Positions 34,299 to 43,309 of a stretch of DNA of 44,774 nt are shown piece after piece. The first letter of the stretch is position 1, and each line of letters opens with the position of its first letter. Source of the stretch: OPU3-GD-OMZ sp964515235 (GTDB taxonomy: Bacteria; Pseudomonadota; Gammaproteobacteria; Methylococcales; Methylomonadaceae); contig CAZEVO010000014.1 of the NCBI GenBank assembly GCA_964515235.1, positions 1-44,774 on the forward strand. Direction: 5' to 3'. The translations under genes were made by a program, and so were the position numbers. The notes under the pieces were generated by a model that was not told the origin of the DNA, ran no database searches, and saw nothing but the letters and a program-made list of their open reading frames with translations.

Positions 34299-34970
34299 AT
34301 GACAGAGAACTGGATAGCTCCCTCAATTCTTTCAGCTGACTTTGCCAGACTCGGAGAAGAAGTTGATAATGTTTTGGCTGCCGGCGCTGATGTTGTACAT
34401 TTTGATGTTATGGACAATCACTTTGTACCTAATTTAACCATTGGCCCACTAGTCTGTGACGCATTAAGGAAACACGGCGTCACAGCACCCATTGATGTAC
34501 ACCTAATGATCGAGCCTGTAGATCGAATTATTCCTGATTTTGCCCAAGCTGGTGCTAACTTCATTACCTTCCACCCTGAAGGTTCAGTTCATATTGATCG
34601 AACATTACAACTTATTCATGATCAAGGCTGTAAGGCTGGTCTCGTTTTTAATCCAGGAACCCCTCTTCATCATCTAGATCATGTGATGGATAAATTGGAT
34701 ATGATACTACTGATGTCTGTTAATCCTGGCTTTGGTGGACAATCTTTTTTGCCTTCTGCACTCGACAAACTACGTCAAGTCAGAAAAAAAATTGATGACA
34801 GTGGCTTTGATATTCGCCTAGAAATTGATGGTGGCGTTAAAATTGATAATATTCGCGAAATTAAAGAAGCAGGAGCTGATACCTTCGTCGCTGGTTCTGC
34901 TATTTTTGGCAAACCTAATTACCGAGAAATTATTGACCAAATGCGCTCTGAACTCGCTCAAGCGGAATAA
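34299..34970 (+). CDS. rpe: Ribulose-phosphate 3-epimerase
   Basis: A 223-aa TIM-barrel enzyme: IAPSILSADFARLGEEV at the start, DVMDNHFVPNLTIGP (about residues 36-50), DVHLMI, MSVNPGFGGQSF (about 144-155) and EIDGGV (about 180-185) carry the conserved metal and acid/base residues. It interconverts ribulose and xylulose 5-phosphates and so feeds the formaldehyde acceptor pool. GAGGA precedes the ATG and a TATAAT lies at 34265-34270. rpiA follows after 60 bases, likely the same operon. Confidence 0.97.
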   Translation: MTENWIAPSILSADFARLGEEVDNVLAAGADVVHFDVMDNHFVPNLTIGPLVCDALRKHGVTAPIDVHLMIEPVDRIIPDFAQAGANFITFHPEGSVHIDRTLQLIHDQGCKAGLVFNPGTPLHHLDHVMDKLDMILLMSVNPGFGGQSFLPSALDKLRQVRKKIDDSGFDIRLEIDGGVKIDNIREIKEAGADTFVAGSAIFGKPNYREIIDQMRSELAQAE

Positions 34971-35030
34971 AAAACACTTTAATCTTCAGGCAATACAACC
35001 TTGAATTGCTCATTTTTATTAGGGACTGTT

Positions 35031-35690
35031 ATGACACCACAAGACCAGAAAAAAAGAAAAACAGCTGAAGCTGCTATCGAATATATTAACGATGCCCGCG
35101 TTATTGGTGTAGGCACCGGCTCAACGGTAAACCACTTTATTGACTGTTTAATTGAATATAAAATTGATATTGACGGCGCAGTCTCAAGCTCTGAAGGCAC
35201 TACACAACGACTTAAAGAAGCTGGAATTCCTGTCCTTGATCTTAATGATGTCGATGAAGTAAAAGTCTATATTGACGGTGCAGACGAAGTTGACCCTCAC
35301 AAGCAACTTATTAAAGGTGGTGGCGGCGCTCTAACTCGTGAAAAGATTATTGCTGATGTTTGCAGCCAGTTTGTGTGTATTGTGGATGAATCTAAAATGG
35401 TAGATACTTTGGGTGCTTTTCCACTTCCTATTGAAGTAATCCCAATGTCACGAAGCTATGTTGCCCGACAAGTTATGTCACAATTCGGTGGCCAACCCGT
35501 TTGGCGCGAAAATTTTATAACTGATAACGGCAATGAAATTATCGACATTCACAACTTAGATATTTCTAATCCTATTGACTTAGAAAAAGCAATCAATGAT
35601 ATTCCAGGAGTCATTACTGTCGGACTCTTTGCTATTAAACCAGCAGACATTATTCTAATCGCATCGGATGATGAAATTAAAGTAATGTAA
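35031..35690 (+). CDS. rpiA: Ribose-5-phosphate isomerase A
   Basis: The start chosen is ATG 35031 (MTPQDQKKRKTAEAAIEYI), with AGGGA just upstream; a longer frame begins only with TTG at 35001. This gives 219 aa, the E. coli RpiA length. Motifs are GVGTGSTVNHFI (about residues 25-36), SSEGTTQRLKEAGI, DGADEVD (about 83-89) and KGGGGALTREK (about 96-106). It interconverts ribose 5-phosphate and ribulose 5-phosphate and works together with Rpe, Tkt and Tal to regenerate the RuMP acceptor. Confidence 0.97.
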   Translation: MTPQDQKKRKTAEAAIEYINDARVIGVGTGSTVNHFIDCLIEYKIDIDGAVSSSEGTTQRLKEAGIPVLDLNDVDEVKVYIDGADEVDPHKQLIKGGGGALTREKIIADVCSQFVCIVDESKMVDTLGAFPLPIEVIPMSRSYVARQVMSQFGGQPVWRENFITDNGNEIIDIHNLDISNPIDLEKAINDIPGVITVGLFAIKPADIILIASDDEIKVM

Positions 35691-35717
35691 AAGTTATCAC
35701 TTTCTAACTGTCATCAT

Positions 35718-35738
35718 TGGGCTGGCTTTGCCGGCCCA
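35718..35738 (+). terminator. Possible terminator hairpin after rpiA
   Basis: TGGGC-T-GGC and GCC-G-GCCCA pair around TTT, a compact GC-rich hairpin 28 bases after rpiA. The T-run is poor (TTATCACT), so termination efficiency is uncertain. Confidence 0.4.
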
Positions 35739-35767
35739 TTATCACTGACCATCACATCCCGAAAAAC

Positions 35768-36532
35768 TTACATTAACGGTAATAATTGATCTAAGACTTT
35801 ATTATTTGTTACTAAAATTTGCTCTGGAAATACTCCTGGGTTTCCGGAAAAATCTGTTACCGAACCTCCCGCTTCTCGTGCAATCAAACTACCTGCTGCA
35901 ATATCATATAAATTAAGTGCTTGCTCCCAAAAAGCATCGACTTGCCCATCAGCAACTAAACATAAATCCAAAGCTGCAGAACCAAATCGCCTTTGCCCGG
36001 TTGTTGCTCGTGCAACACGACAAAACCGATCAAGATTATTATCTTCCATATAGCCCCGCAGGCAAGCAAAGCCAGTTGTTATCATTGCGTTTGCCAGATT
36101 ATCCTCAGAAGAAACATTAATTGGCTGATTATTTTTCCACGCTCCCTGACCCTTCTGAGCAACATAATAATCATCTAAAGCCGGCGCATAAACCACACCA
36201 AAAACAACCTCGCCCTCAATTTCCAAAGCAACACTAATTCCCCAAAAATACTGCCCCTTAGAAAAAGAATGTGTACCATCTATCGGGTCGACAATCCAGC
36301 GCTTTGATTGGTTTTCACTTTTCCCACTTTCTTCTCCCCAAAAACCAAAATGAGGATAGTGGAATTTAAATCGTTTTTGCAAAAAACTTTCAACAGCAAG
36401 ATCTGCTTCTGTAACAAGGTCTCGAGGGCTTTTTTTACTTATTTCAAGACGAGCTAAATTATTAAAATAAGTCATTGCTATCGCACCGGCTTCACGAATC
36501 TCTTTCTCAATAAGTTCTGTAGAAATAGGCAT
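35768..36532 (-). CDS. Inositol-monophosphatase-family phosphatase
   Basis: The start chosen is ATG 36532 (MPISTELIEK); a frame continues upstream only to a TTG. The 254-aa protein has the family metal sites: DLVTEADLAVE (about residues 38-48), GEESG (about 66-70), WIVDPIDGTHSFSKG (about 79-93) and the C-terminal LYDIAAGSLIAREAGG (about 208-223). The family includes inositol monophosphatase SuhB, CysQ, histidinol phosphatase HisN and FBPase IV. It resembles the histidinol-phosphatase/IMPase group, but the substrate cannot be fixed. It lies 99 bases downstream of the large PEPCK-like gene, past a hairpin. Confidence 0.82.
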   Translation of the reverse strand: MPISTELIEKEIREAGAIAMTYFNNLARLEISKKSPRDLVTEADLAVESFLQKRFKFHYPHFGFWGEESGKSENQSKRWIVDPIDGTHSFSKGQYFWGISVALEIEGEVVFGVVYAPALDDYYVAQKGQGAWKNNQPINVSSEDNLANAMITTGFACLRGYMEDNNLDRFCRVARATTGQRRFGSAALDLCLVADGQVDAFWEQALNLYDIAAGSLIAREAGGSVTDFSGNPGVFPEQILVTNNKVLDQLLPLM

Positions 36533-36569
36533 ATCAGCAGATAGTATCAAATAAAAAACAACAAACTAT

Positions 36570-36597
36570 GTGAACACCCAAAGGCTTGGGTATTCAC
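36570..36597 (-). terminator. Hairpin between the PEPCK-like gene and the IMPase-family gene
   Basis: GTGAA-C-ACCC (36570-36579) pairs with GGGT-A-TTCAC (36588-36597). On the minus strand a T-rich segment follows about 10-20 bases later, so this is an imperfect terminator candidate. Confidence 0.4.
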
Positions 36598-36631
36598 ATC
36601 GCTTTATTAAAACAACAACGAGAAGATGAAT

Positions 36632-39600
36632 TTAAGAGGACTTTGTCGGCCCAAGAAGATCAGCACCTATAGTACCTCGTAAAAAGGTCAGATAATCAGC
36701 ACTGGAGACAAGAGCTAACTTTTCTTTGGCAATTGCCAATAAATCTTGCGTGTCAATAGGGTTACTACCATTTAGAGATTGCGTTTTATCAGCATAGCTC
36801 TCAATGCTATCAAGATGACGTTGCCAAAGAATAATATCTTTTCGTTGCTTTTCTTCAAGCCGTTCACGATACCAATTTGAAGCCAACATTGATTCTTTAG
36901 TGAATAATTGACGAATTTCAGGATCTTGAATGGTCTTACCCTCATATTCTCCATTGGCCATAATATACAATAAGGCTTTCAATGGCGGACAAGCATCATC
37001 AACACTGCCATCGTCAATGTATTGTTGTGCAACACGCACGTGAGTTTCTATAATGTTGTTCACACCATCAACATAGTCATCCAAACCTTGTAACTCAGGC
37101 TTAAGAATTTCTTCTGTAAAGACAACAACTGGATTGTCAAATAGCTTACCAAGAAAATCATGAACAAAATGTTCGGTAATCCGATAACCCAAGCGACTAG
37201 CCAATACTGTTTCACCATTATGATCAAAATCATGCACCGGTTCCAAGTACTCATTTTTAATCATAAATTCAGGGTCTCTTTCTTCAATACTAAGTCTCGT
37301 CCAGATCTCAGGAATGAGTAGACTTACATCATGATCGAATCGCATATTAGAACCGATATAGCCAGCAGAACTTGAGAAGCCAGCATACCCTGTCACAATA
37401 AAGGAGACTAATGCGTTATTCAAATCCGCTGTCGTTCTTAGCGCGTTGAAAGGACCTTTGGTTAATGCTCCTTCACTACCCGCTCCAGTTGTTGAAGGTG
37501 ATTTACCCGTCAATGAACTGACAAAGTCCATAAACAATTCCGGTAATTCTTGATAATGAATTGGATTATAAACAGCTAAAGGACGAATACCTGGCTCAGG
37601 TGGATTATTTCGACGCCCCGTTAATATAGAATTAACCGGGTGACAAACAGGTGATTCCAATGATAATTTTCGATGCAAACGAATCCCCATGTCAGCAATA
37701 TATTTTCTTGAAGGATCAAGAATATCAACACGAGTTTCTAGATAACGTGGGTTCTTTGATGGTGCACCATCAACGATCCTAGGATGAGCCGAAGAACAAA
37801 CGAATTTATCTGAACTTTTAACACTTTCACTTAATAGCGAATGCATCGGTTCGGTAAATTTAGTAAACTTGATGACGTCACTGACAACCTCAGATAAGGT
37901 TTCCCCATCCAGTGGTTCATAGTTAGCCAAAAAATTACCTTTTTGAGACAAGTTAAATTCTGTCTGCTTATCATAGCCTGGAATAACCGCATCATCAGGT
38001 CGCTGGAACAATCTGTATTCACAATTTTTTATTAACTTAATACTCTCATTGGGTATGTTATCGGCACAATAATCTCCAATAATATCTTTTGGCACGACAA
38101 CAGAGGCACTGATATCGTCTTCCATTTGTATCTTTTCAGCAGCCATAAAATCTTGTCTCAATTTGAATGTCCGCCAACCTCCATTCTGGTCAAAACCAAC
38201 ACGTAAATAAGAGGCAAGAATCTTACGATAATGCATCCTTAATTCATGTGCTGGTGCACCATCCAAAGTATCAACTGAGAAATACTGACGCCAATCATTA
38301 TCCCATTCAGCTCGATAAAAACGCTTGACTACAAAAACTAATGCCAGAATATAAGGCGGTATAGATTTCAACCATGCGTTATATTCATCAGTGTGACTGG
38401 AAGAAACTGATAACAACTTAATCACAGAGCCTAGACTACGCGCCTCACTTAATGGGTGGCGTGTTGGATCATGATCCTCATGCTCATGTCCGGGCTTAAA
38501 TCGACCCGTAAAATCTTTATCAAAAATATCTTGAACACTATCAAAATCTTGTTGTAAATCATTAACAAACAAAGGGTTATATAAAATAGCATCTTCAATA
38601 GATTTTGAAATCTCTGATTTACCACCGCCAGATACAGTACAAGGTTTATGACAAAATGTACCTTCTGGGTCAGTCCCGACTAAATACCATGTATCAACAT
38701 CGGGATGCTTTTCCATTTCTATTTTATAGCCATTAGGCTGCATATAAACTCGGTCAGGCTGAAGCCGAATAACGTGCTTGTTTCGCCCTTTGTTCCAAGT
38801 AATTGTTTGTGCATTTAAATCCATACGCAAATCTTGCGGCACATAAATCAATTGGGGATATCTTTTATCAATCCCATAGCCTTCAGGTAAAACATCTATA
38901 ACATCGCCATATTGCATCGCAACATCGTTGAAATCATACCCAGACTGTCGAGTTGGACTACCAATACCATATTCTTCGCCGTGATTCCTACGACAGAAGG
39001 CTAATGCTCCCCCAGCGTGCTCTTCTTCAGCTAACCCATACAAATTAGCAGCGTAAGTAATTTGAGTTTTAACTTCTTTTTTACAATAGCCAAAATAATT
39101 ATCAGCTATTAGTGTAATAATCACACCTTGATCCGTTCGTGCTGTAATTTTAAATGCTTGGCCATCATTGTAAAGCTCATCAGATGCCTGCCAACACATC
39201 CCATCATGACGCTGCCTCTCCGTTGCATCATTCCAATGCGGCAGACCAAGTTCTTGTTTAGTAAAACCAACTAAATGTGGTGCCAAAATCACACAACCGG
39301 TATGACCACTCCAATGTCTTATATCTAAAGCTGAATCATTATCAGGTAAAGCTGGATTTCCTGCATTACCAAAAATACTTTCAACAAAATCTAAATTACT
39401 GACCAAACTACCAGGGGCAAAGAAACGCACTTCCATCGATTTTTCATCATCAATCCCAGGAATTTCTGGACAAACCGTTGGTCTTAACAGTAAAGACGCA
39501 AACAATTGTGCCTGTTCGGGCTGATTTGAACAAAAAGGAATAGACAACAACTCAGGTGTTGATTTAATCGCATGCTTTAATAGCCAAGCAAAAGTTTCTT

Positions 39601-40099
39601 TTGGAACTTCTTTTTTATCACCGGCAACTGGTAAACCATCAGCAGCAACATGAAATGACCCTTTCGTAGTCCTACGATCACTCGCTGGGTTATGCAGCAC
39701 ACCTTGGTTTATTTTATAACTCGTCACATAATCTGACGTGTATCTTTCCTCACCTTTAGTAATCGATAATTCTCTAGCTATACCATGACGATCCAATTCA
39801 AAAGTGATCGTTGGCAATTGTGGGATCTGTTCTAGATTCAAATCTGACAAATAATCATTCAGAAAATCTTGAATTCGTTGATCGACAGGATAACGCGTAG
39901 TCGCCAGTTGACGGCTTTTCTCAAGATAATTACGCATCATATCTTGCGTTGTTAAAGAAACACCTGATCTGTCTTCATCTGAGCACACAGATTGGCCACA
40001 AGACGCTAATTTTAGATTAATATATTCATGCAACTCTTCTTGATCTAATCCCGACTGACTCTCTCCATTAGAGATCCCCAAAGCATGTGACAAGTCCAT
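36632..40099 (-). CDS. Very large cytosolic protein, probable PPi-type phosphoenolpyruvate carboxykinase
   Basis: The start at ATG 40099 (MDLSHALGIS) is best: AGGTGA lies four bases upstream. That gives 1155 aa with no signal or membrane helix. PPi-type PEPCKs (known from Entamoeba and Propionibacterium) are about 1130-1180 aa, unrelated in length to the 500-600-aa ATP or GTP enzymes, and make PEP from oxaloacetate with PPi or the reverse. Features consistent with this are a P-loop-like VSGGGKSEISKSI (near residue 490), DNYFGYCKKEVKTQI (near 335), and GKSPSTTGAGSEGALTKGP (near 890). I assign the family from memory of such motifs and length. It is not a standard P-loop ATPase. It is divergent from a TIGR02647-type gene and a zeta-toxin-like kinase gene. 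Confidence 0.6.
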   Translation of the reverse strand: MDLSHALGISNGESQSGLDQEELHEYINLKLASCGQSVCSDEDRSGVSLTTQDMMRNYLEKSRQLATTRYPVDQRIQDFLNDYLSDLNLEQIPQLPTITFELDRHGIARELSITKGEERYTSDYVTSYKINQGVLHNPASDRRTTKGSFHVAADGLPVAGDKKEVPKETFAWLLKHAIKSTPELLSIPFCSNQPEQAQLFASLLLRPTVCPEIPGIDDEKSMEVRFFAPGSLVSNLDFVESIFGNAGNPALPDNDSALDIRHWSGHTGCVILAPHLVGFTKQELGLPHWNDATERQRHDGMCWQASDELYNDGQAFKITARTDQGVIITLIADNYFGYCKKEVKTQITYAANLYGLAEEEHAGGALAFCRRNHGEEYGIGSPTRQSGYDFNDVAMQYGDVIDVLPEGYGIDKRYPQLIYVPQDLRMDLNAQTITWNKGRNKHVIRLQPDRVYMQPNGYKIEMEKHPDVDTWYLVGTDPEGTFCHKPCTVSGGGKSEISKSIEDAILYNPLFVNDLQQDFDSVQDIFDKDFTGRFKPGHEHEDHDPTRHPLSEARSLGSVIKLLSVSSSHTDEYNAWLKSIPPYILALVFVVKRFYRAEWDNDWRQYFSVDTLDGAPAHELRMHYRKILASYLRVGFDQNGGWRTFKLRQDFMAAEKIQMEDDISASVVVPKDIIGDYCADNIPNESIKLIKNCEYRLFQRPDDAVIPGYDKQTEFNLSQKGNFLANYEPLDGETLSEVVSDVIKFTKFTEPMHSLLSESVKSSDKFVCSSAHPRIVDGAPSKNPRYLETRVDILDPSRKYIADMGIRLHRKLSLESPVCHPVNSILTGRRNNPPEPGIRPLAVYNPIHYQELPELFMDFVSSLTGKSPSTTGAGSEGALTKGPFNALRTTADLNNALVSFIVTGYAGFSSSAGYIGSNMRFDHDVSLLIPEIWTRLSIEERDPEFMIKNEYLEPVHDFDHNGETVLASRLGYRITEHFVHDFLGKLFDNPVVVFTEEILKPELQGLDDYVDGVNNIIETHVRVAQQYIDDGSVDDACPPLKALLYIMANGEYEGKTIQDPEIRQLFTKESMLASNWYRERLEEKQRKDIILWQRHLDSIESYADKTQSLNGSNPIDTQDLLAIAKEKLALVSSADYLTFLRGTIGADLLGPTKSS

Positions 40100-40382
40100 C
40101 ATTTCACCTAATTTTAAACTTAAAATATATACTAAAAACCTTGAATAACTCAAAGCACAATTCTTAGATATTACATGAGCTATATCTGTTTTTCAACATT
40201 AACAATCCATAACAACCTGAATTCTCACTGCCTAACCACTGACATTAATCCAGTTGACATTCATTTTCATAAAAAAATTCATACAAAAACCAATCTTTTA
40301 CAAAAAGTTAGCTATAAAGTTCAAAATATTTATTAGAAGATTTTACTTACAAATCGTATAATTCAACAAAAAAGGTGGCCAA
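40100..40382. promoter_or_regulatory. Divergent control region of the PEPCK-like and TIGR02647/zeta genes
   Basis: A 283-base AT-rich region. For the plus-strand unit, TATAAT at 40357-40362 lies 20 bases before the ATG, with a weak -35; a separate TTGACA at 40254-40259 has no good partner. AAAGGTGG is the ribosome site of the TIGR02647-type gene. No clear operator palindrome was found. Confidence 0.4.
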
Positions 40383-40610
40383 ATGCAATTTTCCCAAGAA
40401 AAAATAGACGAATTAAATTTACTACTCCAATTCAATTTAGACTCAATGCAACTCGGTATCAAAATTCATTCCTCTGCAACCCCTGATGAAATTGAGGCAA
40501 TTAAACGACTATATAATAAAGGCATGGTCACAGCCCCTGATGGCGGCTACCTCACTGATCTAGGGCATACCAGTGCCGATCATGCGCAAGCACTTTTTAG
40601 ATTACTCTGA
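40383..40610 (+). CDS. TIGR02647-like conserved gammaproteobacterial protein (75 aa)
   Basis: The 75-aa protein reads MQFSQEKIDELNLLLQFNL at the start, then KIHSSATPDEIEAIKRLYNK and ends LTDLGHTSADHAQALFRLL. The length and the pattern ...LDSMQLGIKIHSSA...LTDLG.E...HAQ match the small family TIGR02647, whose function is unknown; the mid-to-C-terminal part looks like a compact helical DNA- or protein-binding fold. A strong AGGTGG precedes the ATG. It is followed after 76 bases by the zeta-toxin-like gene on the same strand. Confidence 0.75.
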   Translation: MQFSQEKIDELNLLLQFNLDSMQLGIKIHSSATPDEIEAIKRLYNKGMVTAPDGGYLTDLGHTSADHAQALFRLL

Positions 40611-40686
40611 ATACAACAGATCTCATAGGTTAAAGAAATATTCCATTATTCATTGCGCGACCAACATCATCTTGGATTCTATATAA

Positions 40687-42891
40687 ATGCCTAACCTCAA
40701 CAACCCGCCCCCATCGTTAATACTTCATAAAAGACAACTGAAAAAGTTACGTCGAGCATTAGGGATTTTACAAGGAACGCAATTATTATCGACATTACAA
40801 CACGAAACACAAAGTACAGTCTCCCATGACCAAGCTAAACGCGTCACTTATCTAACTGATTTATTTTATAGAATTCATCGCGAAATACACCATGACTGGC
40901 AAGAACAAGAAACAGCCAATCACCGCCCCGGATTTATGCCAAATGCGAATAAAAGACGCATTTTTAGAGAAGTTATTAAAGATCTTGTTTTAGAGAACGA
41001 ACTCAATAACAATACTGCACTATTTGACAAAAATGGCTTTGTTATAAAAACAGACAATATCGCCCATCGACTCGCTAACTTTTATCATAAAATGCGTGCG
41101 GCTCGCCCTTTTGATTATGGCAACCGAATCACCTTAAATTACTTCATCATCACCCTTGGTAAACTTCCCGCATTCAAATCTGTTTATGAGCAAGGGATAG
41201 ATTTTCGTCGTCTTGAAGCTCAAGATACCATCGTCCTACATCAGCCGGACAGCACACTAAATGAAGTCACTACAGCCTTTCAACACGCACTTAACCCGAC
41301 ACTAACCAAATCTCTTAATAATATTCCCAACCAATATGGCCAATGGCCTGAAAATAAAATCTTTATTTCAGGCATCCCCTTTTTATCTCACACCACTAAA
41401 GATGGCATTCTGTGCTTAGTGACTATCAATGGAGCCATCGTCCCGCTGGAAAGCATTAAAGATCAAATATTTATCAAAGGTCGTCAATTTGCAGATACTC
41501 CTCTTGATACTGCAGATAAAATCATTGGTTTTTTACCTGGCACTGAAAAACTACGAGCTTCAGACAAACACGAAATCGACGGCATCAACATCTCTCAACC
41601 AACAACAGCACCGCTGTTTTGTCTTGATGTCAATATGCTAACCGGACTACGCTCACCGAGTCACACAGAGTTAATCGAACTTTTAAAGAAAATTGAAGGT
41701 AATAACAAACACGTTATTTTTAGTCTGGCTAATAACCCAGCCTTAAAAAACAAACTGCTAACGGCAGCCAATGGAGATAACCGGTTAGAACGGACTATCG
41801 AAATTGGTTATGCACGACTCAATAAAGTTATAAAAAAATTAAATGCCATTGTCGTTGGTATCTTTGAAAACAAAACCACCGACCCTAACTCAAAATTATT
41901 TATGTGTATGGGTGGAGCCGGTGCAGGTAAAACCGCAGTTGAAGAAATCGCTAAAGCACAGTGCGGTGATAACTTTGTCATTGCCTCACTAGATGATTTT
42001 CGTAAACAGAGTGACCTTTATAACGTCTTAACTGCTGCCAATCATCATAGCGATGATTATATTTACGTTGAGCCTTTTGCCAACAGACTTAGGCATTTAG
42101 TGGCCGAGAAAGCTAAAAGCAACCGCATAAACATACTATATGATGGCACCTGTATACCTTACACACCCCGCTATAAAGACATAATCAATCAATTCTATCT
42201 AGCCGGTTTTCATACAGAAATAACTGCAGTCGATGCCTTCCTCGTTAAACCTGCTGGGCGTGAAGATGAACTACAACGCTCTGTAGTTGCTGACAGCGTT
42301 AAAGAACGGTTTAAAACAACAGGCCGCGCCCTCCCTTGGGTTGTTACCATAGACAAGCATATTCGCGCACCCCGCTCTTTCCTCTCTGCCCTCGAGGATT
42401 CTCACCTTAATAAAATATCACTATTTGCCAATGATGGAGCACGCAACCAACACTACCTCGTCGCTGAAAGTTTTACCTTTAGCGCAATTAAGCAAGAAGA
42501 AATAAAAAATCATCAACGTCAAGGCACCTTAGCAACTTTCTATAAGAACCTGATTGTCAACCACCCAGACTCTACACTCAAACATCTTTCACAAAACCAA
42601 AACCAAAACATTGAATCATTAATGAAATTAAACCCTTTATTAATCGAAGAAAATGTTGCTTATTTAACCTACCGAAACCAACACGGTAACCGTGTGTTAA
42701 TTATCTATAACACACAGCGAATGATTGACTTTATTGAAAAGAGCCAGTTAAACCCTAATGCTTCCGGAGAAAAGGGCCTGTTACATAAACCTGAATCACT
42801 AGCTTTTGATGTTGACCCCCAAGGGCAAAAACCTTGGATTAAACGACTACAGGGGACTCGTCATGCTGACTACGAAACAGATGCTCAATAA
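40687..42891 (+). CDS. Zeta-toxin-like P-loop kinase with a degenerate Fic-like N-terminal segment
   Basis: The 734-aa protein has three parts. Residues about 85-165 include FYHKMRAARPFDYGNRITL, which looks like the Fic core (helix plus HPFxxGNGRT) but with Arg in place of the catalytic His and a shortened GNGR, so it is probably inactive for AMP transfer. Residues about 200-390 match nothing I know. Residues about 400-570 carry Walker A MGGAGAGKTAVEE (about 408-420), ASLDDFRKQ (about 433-441), ILYDGTCIPYTPRYKD and RAPRSF, as in zeta-toxin/kinase proteins that phosphorylate UDP-sugars or other small molecules. A linked antitoxin is not visible. It is divergent from the PEPCK-like gene. Confidence 0.65.
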   Translation: MPNLNNPPPSLILHKRQLKKLRRALGILQGTQLLSTLQHETQSTVSHDQAKRVTYLTDLFYRIHREIHHDWQEQETANHRPGFMPNANKRRIFREVIKDLVLENELNNNTALFDKNGFVIKTDNIAHRLANFYHKMRAARPFDYGNRITLNYFIITLGKLPAFKSVYEQGIDFRRLEAQDTIVLHQPDSTLNEVTTAFQHALNPTLTKSLNNIPNQYGQWPENKIFISGIPFLSHTTKDGILCLVTINGAIVPLESIKDQIFIKGRQFADTPLDTADKIIGFLPGTEKLRASDKHEIDGINISQPTTAPLFCLDVNMLTGLRSPSHTELIELLKKIEGNNKHVIFSLANNPALKNKLLTAANGDNRLERTIEIGYARLNKVIKKLNAIVVGIFENKTTDPNSKLFMCMGGAGAGKTAVEEIAKAQCGDNFVIASLDDFRKQSDLYNVLTAANHHSDDYIYVEPFANRLRHLVAEKAKSNRINILYDGTCIPYTPRYKDIINQFYLAGFHTEITAVDAFLVKPAGREDELQRSVVADSVKERFKTTGRALPWVVTIDKHIRAPRSFLSALEDSHLNKISLFANDGARNQHYLVAESFTFSAIKQEEIKNHQRQGTLATFYKNLIVNHPDSTLKHLSQNQNQNIESLMKLNPLLIEENVAYLTYRNQHGNRVLIIYNTQRMIDFIEKSQLNPNASGEKGLLHKPESLAFDVDPQGQKPWIKRLQGTRHADYETDAQ

Positions 42892-42900
42892 GCTTTCATT

Positions 42901-43125
42901 TCAACTATTTCTTTTAGCACCCAGGTCTCTTGCATCTGCCCATCGATAAAGCAACAAGCTGATAATAAATGCGGGTATAGATAAAATTAATGTGACATAT
43001 TCACCAATCATAAACACCCCTACTGTGACAAAAAAACTACCAATAGCACCAGTAATACCACCCCAAATAAGAACATTAATAACCATCTGCCGAAACCAAT
43101 CGGGTCTAACTTCTTTTTTCATCAC
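42901..43125 (-). CDS. Small two-helix hypothetical membrane protein (74 aa)
   Basis: I do not recognise a family. The protein starts MMKKEVRPDW and has two hydrophobic segments, about residues 17-37 and 42-61, ending in a charged tail RWADARDLGAKRNS. The coding sequence ends 9 bases from the convergent zeta-like gene. The amino-acid pattern and positive-inside tails look like a genuine inner-membrane protein. Confidence 0.6.
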   Translation of the reverse strand: MMKKEVRPDWFRQMVINVLIWGGITGAIGSFFVTVGVFMIGEYVTLILSIPAFIISLLLYRWADARDLGAKRNS

Positions 43126-43309
43126 ATTTAATCTCTCATCAAAACACTTTAATACACCACACTAGCGTGCTATTAATAAATTAAAAGAACAAGCCAGCAC
43201 TTAAAATGAATACTCACACTTGAACAAAATTATTTATAATCACACGTTTCAATAAAACTACTGCCCCAATACTTGGGCTTATTCCAAACACCTTACTCGT
43301 CTAGTCTCA

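Noticed and set aside
36632..40153. Longer start of the PEPCK-like protein at 40153
   Set aside because: The extra 18 residues are hydrophobic and lack a ribosome site, while AGGTGA is placed correctly before ATG 40099.
40687..42891. Classical zeta toxin-antitoxin module
   Set aside because: The upstream 75-aa gene fits TIGR02647 better than an epsilon-type antitoxin, and the kinase protein is more than twice the size of normal zeta toxins.
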